Shown one piece after another: positions 44,289 to 53,808 of a stretch of DNA of 64,000 bases. This DNA is from Streptomyces cavernicola (GTDB taxonomy: Bacteria; Actinomycetota; Actinomycetes; Streptomycetales; Streptomycetaceae), in NCBI RefSeq assembly GCF_029968035.1, contig NZ_JASCIQ010000002.1:332282-396281 (forward strand), read 5' to 3'. The first letter of the stretch is position 1, and the number at the start of each line of letters is the position of its first letter. Below the pieces are notes generated by a model. That model did not search any database. It was not told the DNA's origin and worked only from the letters and a program-made list of their open reading frames with translations. A program made the translations under genes and the position numbers.

Positions 44289-45236
44289 TCAGGCGGCTCT
44301 TCCGCGCCCCGGTCGCCGCCGTAGCCACGCCCGGTACTCCGCCGCCTCCCAGGCCGCCTCCCAGTACGCCGCCTCCAGGTCGTCGTACGCCCGGTCGAGG
44401 TCGGTCTCCGTACGCCCCACGAGCAGCAGCCGTACGCCGAGGGGGTCGCCCTCCAGGGGGCGGATCACCACGCCGGGGCGGCCGAGCGAGGTGGGCTGGT
44501 AGACGGTGACGACGTCGCCGGTCACTACGAGGGTGGCGGCGGTGACATAGTCGCCGTGCAGGAGGCGGGGCGTGATGCCTGCCGACCGCAGCATCCGCAG
44601 CAGCCCCGTGCGCTCGCCGTCCACCGTCGGGTCGACCATCCACTGGTCGTCGGCCAGGTCGGCGAGCAGAACCGTCTCCTTCTCCGCCGCCGGGTGGTCC
44701 TCGGACATGCCGACGAACTGCGGCTCGCGCTCGACCAGGACACGGTGCGCGAGGCCCGGCGGCGGCCGCAGCGGCGAGCCCTCCACCTCGTGCACGAACG
44801 CCACGTCCAGCTGGCCCTCGGCGACCAGGCGGAGCAGCGCATCCGCCGACATGTCGGTCTGGATGGAGGGTCTGCCCTGTGGGTGCCGGGCGCGCAGTCG
44901 GCGCAGCCAGCCGGGGATGGCGCGGCTCGGGGTGGAGCCGATGCGCAGATCCGGCCCGTCGCCCGCCTTCGCGGCCACCGCCCGCGCCTCGGTCACCAGC
45001 TCGTGCATCTCCGTGACCAGTGGGCGGGCGCGGCTGAGCAGGACCTGGCCGAGCGGGGTCGGGCGGCAGCCGGTGCGCTCTCGGCAGAAGAGGCGTCCCC
45101 CGATAGAGTCCTCGATCCGGCGGAGCTGAGTGGTCAACGAGGGCTGACTCATGCCGAGTTGGCGGGCAGCCTTGTGCAGACTGCCGGCGTCGGCGATGGC
45201 GCACACCGCGCGGAGGTGTCTCACCTCAAGCTCCAT
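44289..45236 (-). CDS. LysR-type regulator of the snapalysin gene (SnpR-like)
   Basis: The product has 315 residues. The N-terminal helix-turn-helix (about 1-65) reads VRHLRAVCAIADAGSLHKAARQLGMSQPSLTTQLRRIED. A substrate-binding domain follows (about 90-295). The C-terminus is a helical Trp/Arg/Tyr-rich tail. Divergence from the snapalysin gene across 185 bp is the classic layout of snpR and snpA in Streptomyces, where the LysR protein activates the protease. The start GTG/ATG region was accepted as the family start. Confidence 0.88.
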   Translation of the reverse strand: MELEVRHLRAVCAIADAGSLHKAARQLGMSQPSLTTQLRRIEDSIGGRLFCRERTGCRPTPLGQVLLSRARPLVTEMHELVTEARAVAAKAGDGPDLRIGSTPSRAIPGWLRRLRARHPQGRPSIQTDMSADALLRLVAEGQLDVAFVHEVEGSPLRPPPGLAHRVLVEREPQFVGMSEDHPAAEKETVLLADLADDQWMVDPTVDGERTGLLRMLRSAGITPRLLHGDYVTAATLVVTGDVVTVYQPTSLGRPGVVIRPLEGDPLGVRLLLVGRTETDLDRAYDDLEAAYWEAAWEAAEYRAWLRRRPGRGRAA

Positions 45237-45323
45237 GCGGTGAGCGTATGGCCGCCACTGTGATCACACCAGACTCTCAAATCGCCACAGATGGTCTGTA
45301 GTTGGCCAGGTGTGACGAAGCTG

Positions 45324-45338
45324 ATAGCTCGAAGTTAT
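45324..45338. promoter_or_regulatory. LysR-type operator in the snpA promoter region
   Basis: ATAGCTCGAAGTTAT is a 15-base dyad with one mismatched pair and a T-N11-A frame. It lies about 85 bases before snpA and in the divergent region shared with the LysR gene, which is where such regulators bind. Confidence 0.6.
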
Positions 45339-45421
45339 CGCCGACTGCCATCATCCCGCGGGCCCCCGACTCCACCCACACTCACGGGTGACCGCTCGCC
45401 CCCCACGAGTAGGAGCCCCCC

Positions 45422-46078
45422 ATGCGACTGTCCAAGTCGGCGCTGTCGGCCGCCGTCGGCCTCGGTCTCGCCACCGCGGCGCTCGGCGCGGCCCCGGCGT
45501 CCGCCGTGACCGACGTACCCTCCGCTCCCTCGTCCGTACCCTCGTACGTCTCGTACGAGAAGTCCGGCGAGAACGCCGCCGCCAACAAGGCCTTCTTCGA
45601 CGCCGTCTGGAAGGAGGTCGCGAAGAAGCGCGCGGCCGACCCGGGCGCGAAGTCGGTGACCGTCACGTACGACGCGTCCCAGGCCCCGACGTTCAAGGCG
45701 CAGATCGACAAGAGCACGCAGATCTGGAACAGCTCCGTCCAGAACGTGCAGCTGCAGGAGGGCTCGGGCGGCGACTTCGAGTACCGCGAGGGCAACGACC
45801 CGCGCGGCTCGTACGCCTCCACGGACGGCCATGGGCGCGGCTACATATTCCTCGACTACAAGCAGAACGAGGAGTACGACTCCACGCGGGTCACCGCGCA
45901 CGAGACCGGCCATGTGCTCGGTCTGCCGGACCACTACGAGGGCCCGTGCAGCGAGCTGATGTCCGGCGGCGGCCCCGGCCCGTCCTGCACCAACGCGCAG
46001 CCGGACGCCAACGAGCGGGCCAAGGTGGACCAGCTCTGGCAGAACGGCCTCGTGAAGGGACTCGCCAAGGCGTACTGA
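45422..46078 (+). CDS. snpA: Snapalysin-family zinc metalloprotease
   Basis: The product has 218 residues. A signal peptide (1-28) ends APASA; a short propeptide follows. The zinc motif is [11 protein letters not shown] near residue 160, giving HExxHxxGxxD, typical of snapalysin. [10 protein letters not shown] follows with a Met-turn. Snapalysin is a small secreted neutral protease. The ATG stands after AGGAGCCC. The gene is divergent from its likely LysR activator and followed by a large inverted repeat. Confidence 0.95.
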   Translation: MRLSKSALSAAVGLGLATAALGAAPASAVTDVPSAPSSVPSYVSYEKSGENAAANKAFFDAVWKEVAKKRAADPGAKSVTVTYDASQAPTFKAQIDKSTQIWNSSVQNVQLQEGSGGDFEYREGNDPRGSYASTDGHGRGYIFLDYKQNEEYDSTRVTAHETGHVLGLPDHYEGPCSELMSGGGPGPSCTNAQPDANERAKVDQLWQNGLVKGLAKAY

Positions 46079-46449
46079 CCGCCGGGCACTCGACTGTGCC
46101 CGTCGGCGACACCATCGCCGGCGGGACACCGACCGGCCGCGCTCCACACCCCTGCGGCCGGATCACATCAGGACCGGTCGGGCCACAGAAGACTGGACGG
46201 GGTGCTTCCCCCAAGGCCCGTCCAGGCCACCCCCCCCAGGCCCGACCGGTCCTGTGCTCCACCGACGAACGACCGCTCCACCCGATGAACGACCGCTCCA
46301 CCCCTGAACGGCCGCTCAGCCCGTGCCGGGCAACACCGATGACCAGAGTTCGGCACGGCTTCGGTCCCGAACGGACTGCTCCCCCAGTTCGTACGGCTCA
46401 GCCGGAGGGCAGGCGCAGCCCCACGCTCGCGCCGCCCTCCGGTCGTTTT
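46079..46449. other. Intergenic region between convergent snapalysin and FUSC genes
   Basis: This holds the nested inverted repeat at 46169-46254 and then two copies of GAACGACCGCTCCACCC-like units (about 46265-46310), with a third diverged copy. No gene is supported. Confidence 0.6.
46169..46254. terminator. Large nested inverted repeat, likely bidirectional terminator
   Basis: CAGGACCGGTCGGGCC (46169-46184) pairs exactly with 46239-46254, and an inner TGGACGGG pairs with CCCGTCCA. It should end both the snapalysin and the FUSC transcripts. Confidence 0.7.
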
Positions 46450-48438
46450 TTACGCCTCGACCGGCGCCGCCACCGCCCGCGCCGCGGCGATCTCGCGGCG
46501 CAGCGGGGCGAGGGTGCTGCGCTCGTCCTCGTCCAGGGGCTCGGGCGGGCGCGTGTGCCCCGGGTGCGGGGGATGCGGGGCGTCCTCCCTCAAGTCCTCG
46601 GCCAGCTGCTCCAGTTGGCGGGAGAGTTCCTTGGACTCGTCGGGCGCGGGCCGTGGTGCGCCGTGGCGGATGCGGACGCGGGCCGAGGTCGTCGCGTCCA
46701 CGACCCGTTCCAGGGCGACGACCAGGGGCCAGAACGCGGCGGCGCGCGTGCCGAACGGCGGCGGCTCGGTGAGGGCGCGCTGGAACTCCGTACGGACCAC
46801 GGACAGGTCGCGGTAGATGCGGCGGCGCATGCGGGCGCGGGCCGCCTGGTCGGGGACGCCGGGCGTCGTCGGGTCGAGGAAGGCGCACTCGACGTACCGG
46901 GCGGTGTCCGCGACGGCGTCCGCGAGCCGGTCGCCGATCCGGGTGCCCCAGCTCTCCGGCCACAGCAGATAGCCCGCGACCAGGGCGATCGCGCAGCCCA
47001 TCAGGGAGTCGTACATGCGCGGCGCGAGCAGCGCCGCGCCCTGGTGATTGAGGACGTCGGAGAGCAGCAGGATCACCGGGGTGATCGCCGCCGTCTGGTA
47101 GCCGTACCCGCGCGGCGTCAGGGCCGGGATCATCGGGGCGAGCAGCACCATCACGGGCACGTCCCACCAGCCGCGCGGCACCTGCGAGAGCACCGCCGCC
47201 GCGAGCACCAGGCCCGCCGCGGTGCCGACGGCGCGCAGCACGGCCCGGGAGAACACCGAGCCGAAGTCCGGCTTCATGACGAACGTGATGGTCAGCGCCA
47301 CCCAGTACGAGCGCGGCACGTCGATCAGCGAGACCAGGGACTGCGCGAGGCCGATGCAGAGCGCGAGCCGCAGGCCGTACCGCCAGGACGCGGCGGAGAG
47401 CAGGACGTTGCGGGCGGCGCGGCGGGCGCGGTCGCGCAGCGCGGCGGGGCGGCCGAGCCGGTCGTCCACGTTCCGCGGGTCGGCGTCGGCGAGCGCCTGC
47501 GCCGCGTACCGGACCGCCGCGTCCACCGCCTGCGCGCCCGGCCCCTGCGGGCCCTCGGGGAGCCGCAGTTCGACGGGCCCGGCGAAGCCGCGCTCCACCG
47601 CGTCCGCCAACGAGCGCACGGCGGCGGGCACTTCGGGCGGCAGCGGCCGCCCCCGCTCCTGCGCGGCGGGCGCGGCCTCCACCACCGGGATGACCGCGTT
47701 GAGCTGCGCGAGCAGCCGTACGAGGTCCTGGTTGCGGCCGTGGTAGAGCGCACGCCGGGCGAGGACCACGTCGTAGGACTGGTTGAGGGAGTGCGTGACG
47801 CGCTGCCGGGCCGCCGCGTACGCCTCCGGGTCCGTGCCGGCCTGCTCCAGGAGGTCGGCCACGGTGCGGTACGTCCCGGCGACCGTGATCCGCTCCGGCA
47901 GCCCGGACCGCAGCGGCCAGGCGAGCAGGGTGAGGGCGAGGACGAGCAGGCCGCCGCCGGTCATGAGGATCGGTGCGAGCCACCAGTCGCCGGGCATCGG
48001 AAGGCCCGCCCCGACCACGGAGTTGAGCAGGAGCAGCAGCCCGGACACGGACGCCACCGCGCCGATCGTGGAGATCATCCCGGAGACGAGGGCGATGACC
48101 GTGACGACGGCGACGGCCACCCAGCCGTGCCCGTACACGAGGGTGCCGAGGGTGACGCCGATCGCGCCGAACAGTTGCGGCACGGCGATGTTGAACACTC
48201 GCATCCGGTACGCGGTCGCGGTGTCGCCGATGACTCCGGAGAGCGCGCCCATCGAGGCGAGCGCCCCGTACGCCGGGTACCCGGCCGCGAGTCCGACGGC
48301 GAGCGGCAGCGCCATCGCGACGGCGGCGCGGGCGACCGCGGGCCAGGGGATCGGCGCCGGCTGCGGCTTCAGCGTGCCGAGGCTCCGGAGCAGCCACTCG
48401 GGCGGGGCGAGACGGGCGGCTGTGAAGTCTCGGGGCAT
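46450..48438 (-). CDS. FUSC-family integral membrane protein
   Basis: The product has 662 residues. Two clusters of hydrophobic segments (about 33-170 and 370-500) flank a cytosolic helical middle, and a long cytosolic tail follows. This is the FUSC layout (fusaric-acid-resistance-like), often tied to efflux of aromatic compounds. The second cluster has SYWVALTITFVMKPDFG, a conserved FUSC stretch. The substrate is unknown. The ATG at 48438 follows a Gly/Ala leader region without clear ribosome site. Confidence 0.85.
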   Translation of the reverse strand: MPRDFTAARLAPPEWLLRSLGTLKPQPAPIPWPAVARAAVAMALPLAVGLAAGYPAYGALASMGALSGVIGDTATAYRMRVFNIAVPQLFGAIGVTLGTLVYGHGWVAVAVVTVIALVSGMISTIGAVASVSGLLLLLNSVVGAGLPMPGDWWLAPILMTGGGLLVLALTLLAWPLRSGLPERITVAGTYRTVADLLEQAGTDPEAYAAARQRVTHSLNQSYDVVLARRALYHGRNQDLVRLLAQLNAVIPVVEAAPAAQERGRPLPPEVPAAVRSLADAVERGFAGPVELRLPEGPQGPGAQAVDAAVRYAAQALADADPRNVDDRLGRPAALRDRARRAARNVLLSAASWRYGLRLALCIGLAQSLVSLIDVPRSYWVALTITFVMKPDFGSVFSRAVLRAVGTAAGLVLAAAVLSQVPRGWWDVPVMVLLAPMIPALTPRGYGYQTAAITPVILLLSDVLNHQGAALLAPRMYDSLMGCAIALVAGYLLWPESWGTRIGDRLADAVADTARYVECAFLDPTTPGVPDQAARARMRRRIYRDLSVVRTEFQRALTEPPPFGTRAAAFWPLVVALERVVDATTSARVRIRHGAPRPAPDESKELSRQLEQLAEDLREDAPHPPHPGHTRPPEPLDEDERSTLAPLRREIAAARAVAAPVEA

Positions 48439-48520
48439 ACGCCCATTATGTTCGGGTCGTCTTCGGTACGGGCCGGTCGTGCGGGCACTTGTCGCCGCCC
48501 GTGGCCGTCAGTCGCGCTTG

Positions 48521-49573
48521 TCAGTCGCGGGCGTGCAGCGTGAGGTCGACGACCAGCGAACGGTGGTCCGTGTTCGGCAGGTCGAGGAAGCGGGCGTCGC
48601 TCGCGGTGAAGTCCCGGCTGACCAGCACGTGGTCGATCTGCGTGCCGAGCGCAGGGGTGCCGGACGCCGTCGACGCCGGCCAGGTCGGCGTGCGCGCACT
48701 GCCCGCGAGCCGGGCGCTGTCGCGCAGCCCGGTGTCGAGGATGCGGCGGAACGCGGCATGGTCCTGGCTCGCGTTGAAGTCCCCGGCGAGGACGGTCGGC
48801 TGCGCGCCGCCGCCCCGCGCCCAGCGTTCGAGCTCGCGCAGCTCGGCCCGCCAGAGCCCGACCCCGCCGGGCACGGGCGGCATCGGATGCGCGAGCTGCA
48901 GCCGTACGGAGCGCCCCTCGACCTCGGCCACCGCGCCGGGCATGCCGAGCGTGCCGGCCACACCGGGCGTGCGCTGCAGCGGGTACCGGCTGAGGATCGC
49001 CGACCCCTCGGCCCCGGTCGCCGCCACGAGACTGCGGTACGGGAACCGCCTGCCGAGCCGCTCCTTCAGCGTCGCCGAGCAGTCCAGGTCGCATTCCTGC
49101 ACGAAGACCAGGTCGGGCCGCTCGCGCCGAACGGCCGCCACGAGTTGCTCGGTCGCGCCGCCGAACTCGACGTTCGACGTGAGCACCCGCAGCTGCGCCA
49201 CCGCCCGCCCCTGGGGCTCGGCCGTCTCGCCGTACGGCTGCCAGAACCAGCCGGTCGCCGCGAGGGCGACCGCGGCCCAGACCAGGCCGGTGCGCCGGCG
49301 GGCGAGCGCGGCGAGCGCCGCCGCCACGACGCCGGGCACGGACAGCCAGGGCAGGAACGCGAGCAGTTGCGGCAGCGGCGTCACGCCGTCCATGTCCAGG
49401 GCCCGGCAGAGCAGGACGACGCTCACGGCGGTGAGGGTCAGGCCGCAGGACCAGCCGGCGAGCGCCCGCCAGGGGTCGCGCGACCGGCCGGTGCGCCCGG
49501 CCGGGTCACTGCCGGTCCGGGCCGCCTCGCCGCTCCGGATGTCCGTGTCCACGTGTCTGCGGCCGCCCTTCAT
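48521..49573 (-). CDS. Membrane-anchored endonuclease/exonuclease/phosphatase-family protein
   Basis: The product has 350 residues. A short basic head leads to three hydrophobic segments (about 35-115). The DNase-I-like domain spans about 125-345: LTSNVEFGG, LVFVQECD with catalytic Glu, LAGDFNAS with Asp/Asn, and NTDHRSLVVDL with the final Asp/His. This family includes nucleases and lipid or sugar-phosphate phosphatases; here it probably acts outside the membrane. The ATG at 49573 is very close to a palindrome at 49580-49594, so the real start may be a GTG further in. Confidence 0.83.
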   Translation of the reverse strand: MKGGRRHVDTDIRSGEAARTGSDPAGRTGRSRDPWRALAGWSCGLTLTAVSVVLLCRALDMDGVTPLPQLLAFLPWLSVPGVVAAALAALARRRTGLVWAAVALAATGWFWQPYGETAEPQGRAVAQLRVLTSNVEFGGATEQLVAAVRRERPDLVFVQECDLDCSATLKERLGRRFPYRSLVAATGAEGSAILSRYPLQRTPGVAGTLGMPGAVAEVEGRSVRLQLAHPMPPVPGGVGLWRAELRELERWARGGGAQPTVLAGDFNASQDHAAFRRILDTGLRDSARLAGSARTPTWPASTASGTPALGTQIDHVLVSRDFTASDARFLDLPNTDHRSLVVDLTLHARD

Positions 49574-49579
49574 TTTTTA

Positions 49580-49594
49580 TGTCTCACTGTGACA
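49580..49594 (-). promoter_or_regulatory. Palindromic operator candidate before the EEP-family gene
   Basis: TGTCACAGTGAGACA is a 15-base palindrome with one mismatched pair, just before the ATG. A site this close would block translation or transcription if a repressor bound it. Confidence 0.5.
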
Positions 49595-49631
49595 TCAAAT
49601 AATTCTCCCCCCGGGGCGGGGAGTTGGCCCG

Positions 49632-49645
49632 GTTTCACGTGAAAC
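49632..49645. promoter_or_regulatory. parS centromere site (ParB binding)
   Basis: GTTTCACGTGAAAC is the perfect 14-bp palindrome bound by ParB in Streptomyces. It is formed by the last Phe-Thr codons and the stop of the MocR gene. Such sites cluster around oriC, so the window is probably in the origin-proximal region. Confidence 0.92.
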
Positions 49646-51011
49646 ACGGCGGCGACGCCGAGGCCGCCGCGGGCCCCGCGTTCGCGATCCACGCCAGCCG
49701 CCGCAGTGCCGTCCCGAGCACCTCGTACGGCGGCGACGCTAGGCCGATCCGTACCGCGTCCGGCGCCGTGCCCGCCCCGGCCGCGAAGGCCGAACCGGGG
49801 GTGACGGCGATGCCGTGCGCGGCGGCCGCGGCCGTGAACGTCTCGCCCCGCCAGGGCTCGGGCAGCCGCCACCACACGTAGTAGGCGTGCGGGTCGGCGC
49901 GGATGTCGTGGCCGGTCAGGCAGGTCGTGACGAGTCGGTGCCGGGCCGCGGCGTCGGCGCGCTTCGCGTGCGCCAGCCGGTCCGCCGTGCCGTCGCTCAG
50001 CCAGCGCACCGCGGCCTCCAGGGCGAACCGGCCCGCCGTCCACCCGCCGGAGCGCAGCGCCGCCGCGGCCCGCTCGTCGTCGGGGCCCGGCGTGACCAGG
50101 AGGCCCACGGAGAGGCCGGGCGCGATCCGCTTCGACAGGCCGTCCACGACGTGACAGAGCTCCGGGGCGTACGCGGCGAGCGGCTCAGGCGCGTCCGGGT
50201 GCAGGAACGACCAGATCCGGTCCTCGACCACCGGGAGCCCCAACTCCCGTACGGTCCCGGCCAGTTCGCGTCGCCGCTCGTCCGGCATCGTCGTGCACGT
50301 CGGGTTGTGCAGCGTGGGCTGGACGTACAGCGCGCTCAGCGGCGCCCTGCGGTGCGCCGCCGCCACCGCCTCGGGCCGCAGCCCGTGCGCATCGGAGGCC
50401 AGCGGCACGAGCGTGAGCTGCAGCCGCGCCGCGATCTCCCGCACCACGGGGTACGTCAGGGCCTCCACGCCGACCCGGCCGCCCGGCGGCACGAGCGCGG
50501 CGAGCGCACCGGCGACGGCCTGCCGCGCGGTGCCGGTGAACAGCGTCCGTTCGGGCGCGGGCCGCCAACTCCCGTGTGCGAGCAGGGCACTTGCCGCCGC
50601 ACGCGCCTCCGGCGTGCCGGCCGCGGCGGCGGTCTGCGTGGCCTGAGCGAACACATCCGGGCGGAGCAGCGGCCCGAGGCTCGCGCTCAGCGCCTCCGAC
50701 TGGCCGGGCGCGGAAGGGTAGTTGAGCTCCAGATTGACCTCGGCGGGCAGCGGCGGCGGCTCGGTCAGGGCGCGCCCGGTCGGCTCCGGCACGGCCCGTA
50801 CGTAGGTGCCGCGCCCCACCTCGCCGACGACGAGCCCGCGCCGCACCAGCTCGCCGTAGACCCGGCTCGCCGTGGAGGGCGCGATGCGGCGGCGCCGGGC
50901 GAAGAGCCGCTGCGGCGGCAGCCGGTCGCCGGGCCGCAGCCGCCCGCGCGCGATGTCGGCGGCCACGGCGTCCGCGATCCGCCGGAAGTCCCGGAACTCC
51001 TCGCCGCCCAT
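49635..51011 (-). CDS. MocR-type regulator (GntR helix-turn-helix with aminotransferase domain)
   Basis: The product has 458 residues from the ATG at 51011 (464 from a GTG at 51029). Residues about 5-75 are a GntR winged helix (ADAVAADIARGRLRPGDRLPPQR, SRVYGELVRRGL). The rest is a class I aminotransferase-like domain with DGLSKRIAPGL holding the PLP Lys. MocR proteins sense PLP or amino compounds and bind direct repeats. The gene is divergent from an alpha/beta hydrolase across a direct repeat. The extreme C-terminus Cys-Phe-Thr is encoded by parS. Confidence 0.88.
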   Translation of the reverse strand: MGGEEFRDFRRIADAVAADIARGRLRPGDRLPPQRLFARRRRIAPSTASRVYGELVRRGLVVGEVGRGTYVRAVPEPTGRALTEPPPLPAEVNLELNYPSAPGQSEALSASLGPLLRPDVFAQATQTAAAAGTPEARAAASALLAHGSWRPAPERTLFTGTARQAVAGALAALVPPGGRVGVEALTYPVVREIAARLQLTLVPLASDAHGLRPEAVAAAHRRAPLSALYVQPTLHNPTCTTMPDERRRELAGTVRELGLPVVEDRIWSFLHPDAPEPLAAYAPELCHVVDGLSKRIAPGLSVGLLVTPGPDDERAAAALRSGGWTAGRFALEAAVRWLSDGTADRLAHAKRADAAARHRLVTTCLTGHDIRADPHAYYVWWRLPEPWRGETFTAAAAAHGIAVTPGSAFAAGAGTAPDAVRIGLASPPYEVLGTALRRLAWIANAGPAAASASPPCFT

Positions 51012-51028
51012 CCGCCCCCACGCCCTCA

Positions 51029-51064
51029 CATTGCTCCGACTGCAAAGCGATCCATTGCTCCGAC
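51029..51064. promoter_or_regulatory. Two 12-bp direct repeats, MocR operator candidate
   Basis: CATTGCTCCGAC stands at 51029-51040 and 51053-51064, 24 bases apart, about two helical turns. MocR proteins bind direct repeats in divergent promoters. This also argues for the ATG at 51011 over the GTG inside the first repeat. Confidence 0.7.
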
Positions 51065-51091
51065 CGTAACGCCCCTCCTACGCTCCCGACC

Positions 51092-51904
51092 ATGGCAGAC
51101 GCACTCCTCCCCGACGGTGTCCGGATCGCCTACGACGCGGTGGGCCCGGCCGACGCGACCCCCGTCGTCCTGATCCACGGACACCCCTTCGACCGCACCA
51201 TGTGGGCGCCCCAACTCGCCGATCTCGCCCCGGACTTCCGTGTGATCGCCCCCGACCTGCGCGGCTACGGCGGCTCCACCGTGGTTCCCGGCACGACCCC
51301 GTTCGACGTCTTCGCCCGCGACGTCGAGGCGCTCCTGGACCGGCTCGGCGTGCAGCGGTTCGTCCTCGGCGGGCTCTCCATGGGCGGCCAGATCGCCATG
51401 GAGTGCGTACGGCTCTTCGGCGACCGCGTCACGGCCCTCGTCCTCGCCGACACCTCGCCGGTCGCGGAGACCGAGGAGGGCAGGGCCTGGCGGCGCGACC
51501 TCGCCGAGCGGCTGCTCCGCGAGGGCATGAAGCCGCACGCGGACGAGGTGCTGCACAAGATGGTCGCCCCGCACTCCGCCCCCGCGGTCCAGGACCACGT
51601 CCACCGCATGATGTGCGCCACCGACCCCGAGGGCGCGGCGGCGGCGCTCCGCGGGCGGGCGGAACGCCCCGACTACCGCGCCCTCCTCGCCCGCCGCCCG
51701 ACCCCGACCCTGCTCGTCGTCGGCGCGGAGGACACGTACACCCCGGTCGCGGAGGCCACGGCCCTGCACGCCACGCTGCCGAATGCGACGCTCCGTGTGC
51801 TCGACGCCGCCGCCCACCTGCCCAACCTGGAACGCCCGGCGGAGTTCAACGCGGCGCTGCGGGGGTTCCTGGCGGCCGTGACCGACCCGGCCTCAGCGCG
51901 CTGA
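51092..51904 (+). CDS. Alpha/beta-fold hydrolase
   Basis: The product has 270 residues. The oxyanion region is LIHGHPFDRTMW (about 29-40), the nucleophile elbow is GLSMGG (Ser near 99), an acid Asp lies in VVGAEDTYTP near 215, and the catalytic His is in DAAHLPNLE near 240. The fold covers esterases, lipases and similar enzymes; the substrate is unknown. It is controlled, by position, by the divergent MocR regulator. Confidence 0.85.
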   Translation: MADALLPDGVRIAYDAVGPADATPVVLIHGHPFDRTMWAPQLADLAPDFRVIAPDLRGYGGSTVVPGTTPFDVFARDVEALLDRLGVQRFVLGGLSMGGQIAMECVRLFGDRVTALVLADTSPVAETEEGRAWRRDLAERLLREGMKPHADEVLHKMVAPHSAPAVQDHVHRMMCATDPEGAAAALRGRAERPDYRALLARRPTPTLLVVGAEDTYTPVAEATALHATLPNATLRVLDAAAHLPNLERPAEFNAALRGFLAAVTDPASAR

Positions 51905-51905
51905 C

Positions 51906-52838
51906 TCAGCCCCGGCCCGTGCGGCGCGGCCCGTGCGGCTTGCGGGGCGAGCCGAAGCGGCCCGAGACCCAGGCCACGACGGCCACCAGGAGCGCCAGGC
52001 CCAGGATGATCCACGACGCCGTGCGCAGGGACGAGGTCAGGGCGTCGTAGACCGCGGCGACGGCGGGGCGGGACAGGTCGGGCGGCAGGTCGTCCAGGGT
52101 GAGGCTGCGGCCGACGGCCAGGGCGACGGCGAGCAGCACCGCGCCGAGGGCGACGCCGAGCGCGGTGGCGACGACGGCGCGGCGTCGCCGTACCGCGAGG
52201 GCGAGGCCGGCGGCCGCGCACAGCACCGCCGCGACCGGCAGCCAGACCCCGGCGACCTGCAGCATGTGGAACCCCTTCCCCAGGGTGCCGAGGTCCTCCA
52301 GGACGGTGATCTCGGCGTGCTCGACCGGGATGCTCTCGGCGAACGGCAGGCCGTCCTCGACCAGCTGGTTCCTGACCTGTTCGATGATCGGCGCGAGGTC
52401 CAGGGTGACGGGGCCGTCGTCGTTCAGGGCGTCCTGCACCGCGCTGTGCGCCTCCCGGTTGGCCGCGTTCCAGGCCGTCCGGAAGGTCCGGGTCTCGGTG
52501 AACGAGAGCACCGCGTCCTGCAGGAACGGCTCGACGGCGCTCTGCAGCGGCCCCACGTCGATGTTCCGCATGATCTCCGCGCTGACGGCGTCGGCCACGT
52601 TCTGCCGTACGTCCGGGTCGGAGGCGAGCGGGGCCATCGTCGCGACGTAGTTGTCGGCGTCGCCGATCTCGTACTTCGCCCAGGTCGACAGCGCGCCGAG
52701 CGGGGTGAGGAGGCAGGCGAGGACCAGCAGGACCACGCACAGGACCGCCCGCACCCTGCCCGCCGGCCCGCGCCGCTCGTCCCGTCTCACGCCCGCCGCT
52801 GCCGCTGCCTCCTGGGAACTCCGCACCTGTCCAGGCAA
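51906..52838 (-). CDS. Integral membrane protein with an extracytoplasmic loop
   Basis: The product has 310 residues. Hydrophobic segments lie near 30-50, 195-215, 220-245 and 275-295. A large loop (about 55-190) between the first and second has regular helices (DVRQNVADAVSAEIMRNI). No family with known function was recognised. The stop lies one base after the hydrolase stop, so the genes are convergent and tightly packed. Confidence 0.75.
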   Translation of the reverse strand: MPGQVRSSQEAAAAAGVRRDERRGPAGRVRAVLCVVLLVLACLLTPLGALSTWAKYEIGDADNYVATMAPLASDPDVRQNVADAVSAEIMRNIDVGPLQSAVEPFLQDAVLSFTETRTFRTAWNAANREAHSAVQDALNDDGPVTLDLAPIIEQVRNQLVEDGLPFAESIPVEHAEITVLEDLGTLGKGFHMLQVAGVWLPVAAVLCAAAGLALAVRRRRAVVATALGVALGAVLLAVALAVGRSLTLDDLPPDLSRPAVAAVYDALTSSLRTASWIILGLALLVAVVAWVSGRFGSPRKPHGPRRTGRG

Positions 52839-52938
52839 GAGCGGCGGCCGCCCGGCCGCGACCGGTGTTGCTGCGGGCGAGTGGCCGCGGCGGACAGATC
52901 GACCCCTATGGGTGCGTGCCGCGCCCAGCGGGGTCCGG

Positions 52939-53808
52939 CTAGCGGCGGTTGTAGAGCCGCATCGTGATCGGGCCGAACACCGCGACCAGGAGCGCCGACC
53001 AGCCCAGCGTCCAGAACAGTTCCGCGCCGGGCCACTGGCCCTGCATGAAGGAGCGGACGGACGAAGAGGCGTGTGTGACGGGGTTGTTGTCGACGAAGGC
53101 CTGCAGCCAGCCCGGCATCGTCGACGTCTCCACGAAGATGTCGCTGAGGAAGGTCAGCGGGAAGATCACCATCATCGAGACGCCCATCACCGACTTCTCG
53201 GTGCGCAGCAGCAGGCCGAACATCGTCCACACCCACGAGAACGCGAACGAGAAGACGATGAGCAGCGCGATGCCCGCCACCACGCCGACCGCCCCGCCCG
53301 CAGGGCGGAAGCCGAGGACCAGGCCGACGGCGAGGATGACGAGGGAGCCGAGGACGTAGCGCAGCATGTCGCCGAGGAGATAGCCGACCATCACCGAGGG
53401 ACGCCAGATCGGCAGGGTCCTGAAGCGGTCGAAGACGCCTTTGTCGATGTCGGTGTTGACCGCGACACCGGTGTACATCGTGATCATCACGATCGACATG
53501 ACGAGGATGCCGGGCAGCAGCCGCTGCAGATACTCCTGCGGCGAGCCCGCGAGCGCCCCGCCGAAGAGGTACGTGTACATCAGCACCATCATGATCGGGA
53601 AGGCGGTCACGTCGAAGAGCTGCTCGGGCACGTGCTTGATCTTCAGCATGGCCCGCCACCCGAAGGTGACCGACGCGGAGAGCGCGCCGGGGCGGGGCGG
53701 GCGCTCCCCGGCGACGAGGAGCGCGGCGAGCGACTCGGAGGAGACCGCGGCGAGTTCCTCCGGGGCCCCGCCGGCGCCGGGGGTGTTCGTCCGGGTCGCG
53801 GTGCTCAT
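52939..53808 (-). CDS. ABC-2 type permease of a DrrAB-like exporter
   Basis: The product has 289 residues. An N-terminal cytosolic stretch (1-55) precedes six hydrophobic segments. Conserved marks are [27 protein letters not shown] and [12 protein letters not shown], the DrrB-type pattern. It forms the channel of an exporter with the ATPase encoded just upstream; the ATG overlaps that gene's stop by four bases. Daunorubicin-like compounds are family substrates; the real one is unknown. Confidence 0.9.
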   Translation of the reverse strand: MSTATRTNTPGAGGAPEELAAVSSESLAALLVAGERPPRPGALSASVTFGWRAMLKIKHVPEQLFDVTAFPIMMVLMYTYLFGGALAGSPQEYLQRLLPGILVMSIVMITMYTGVAVNTDIDKGVFDRFRTLPIWRPSVMVGYLLGDMLRYVLGSLVILAVGLVLGFRPAGGAVGVVAGIALLIVFSFAFSWVWTMFGLLLRTEKSVMGVSMMVIFPLTFLSDIFVETSTMPGWLQAFVDNNPVTHASSSVRSFMQGQWPGAELFWTLGWSALLVAVFGPITMRLYNRR

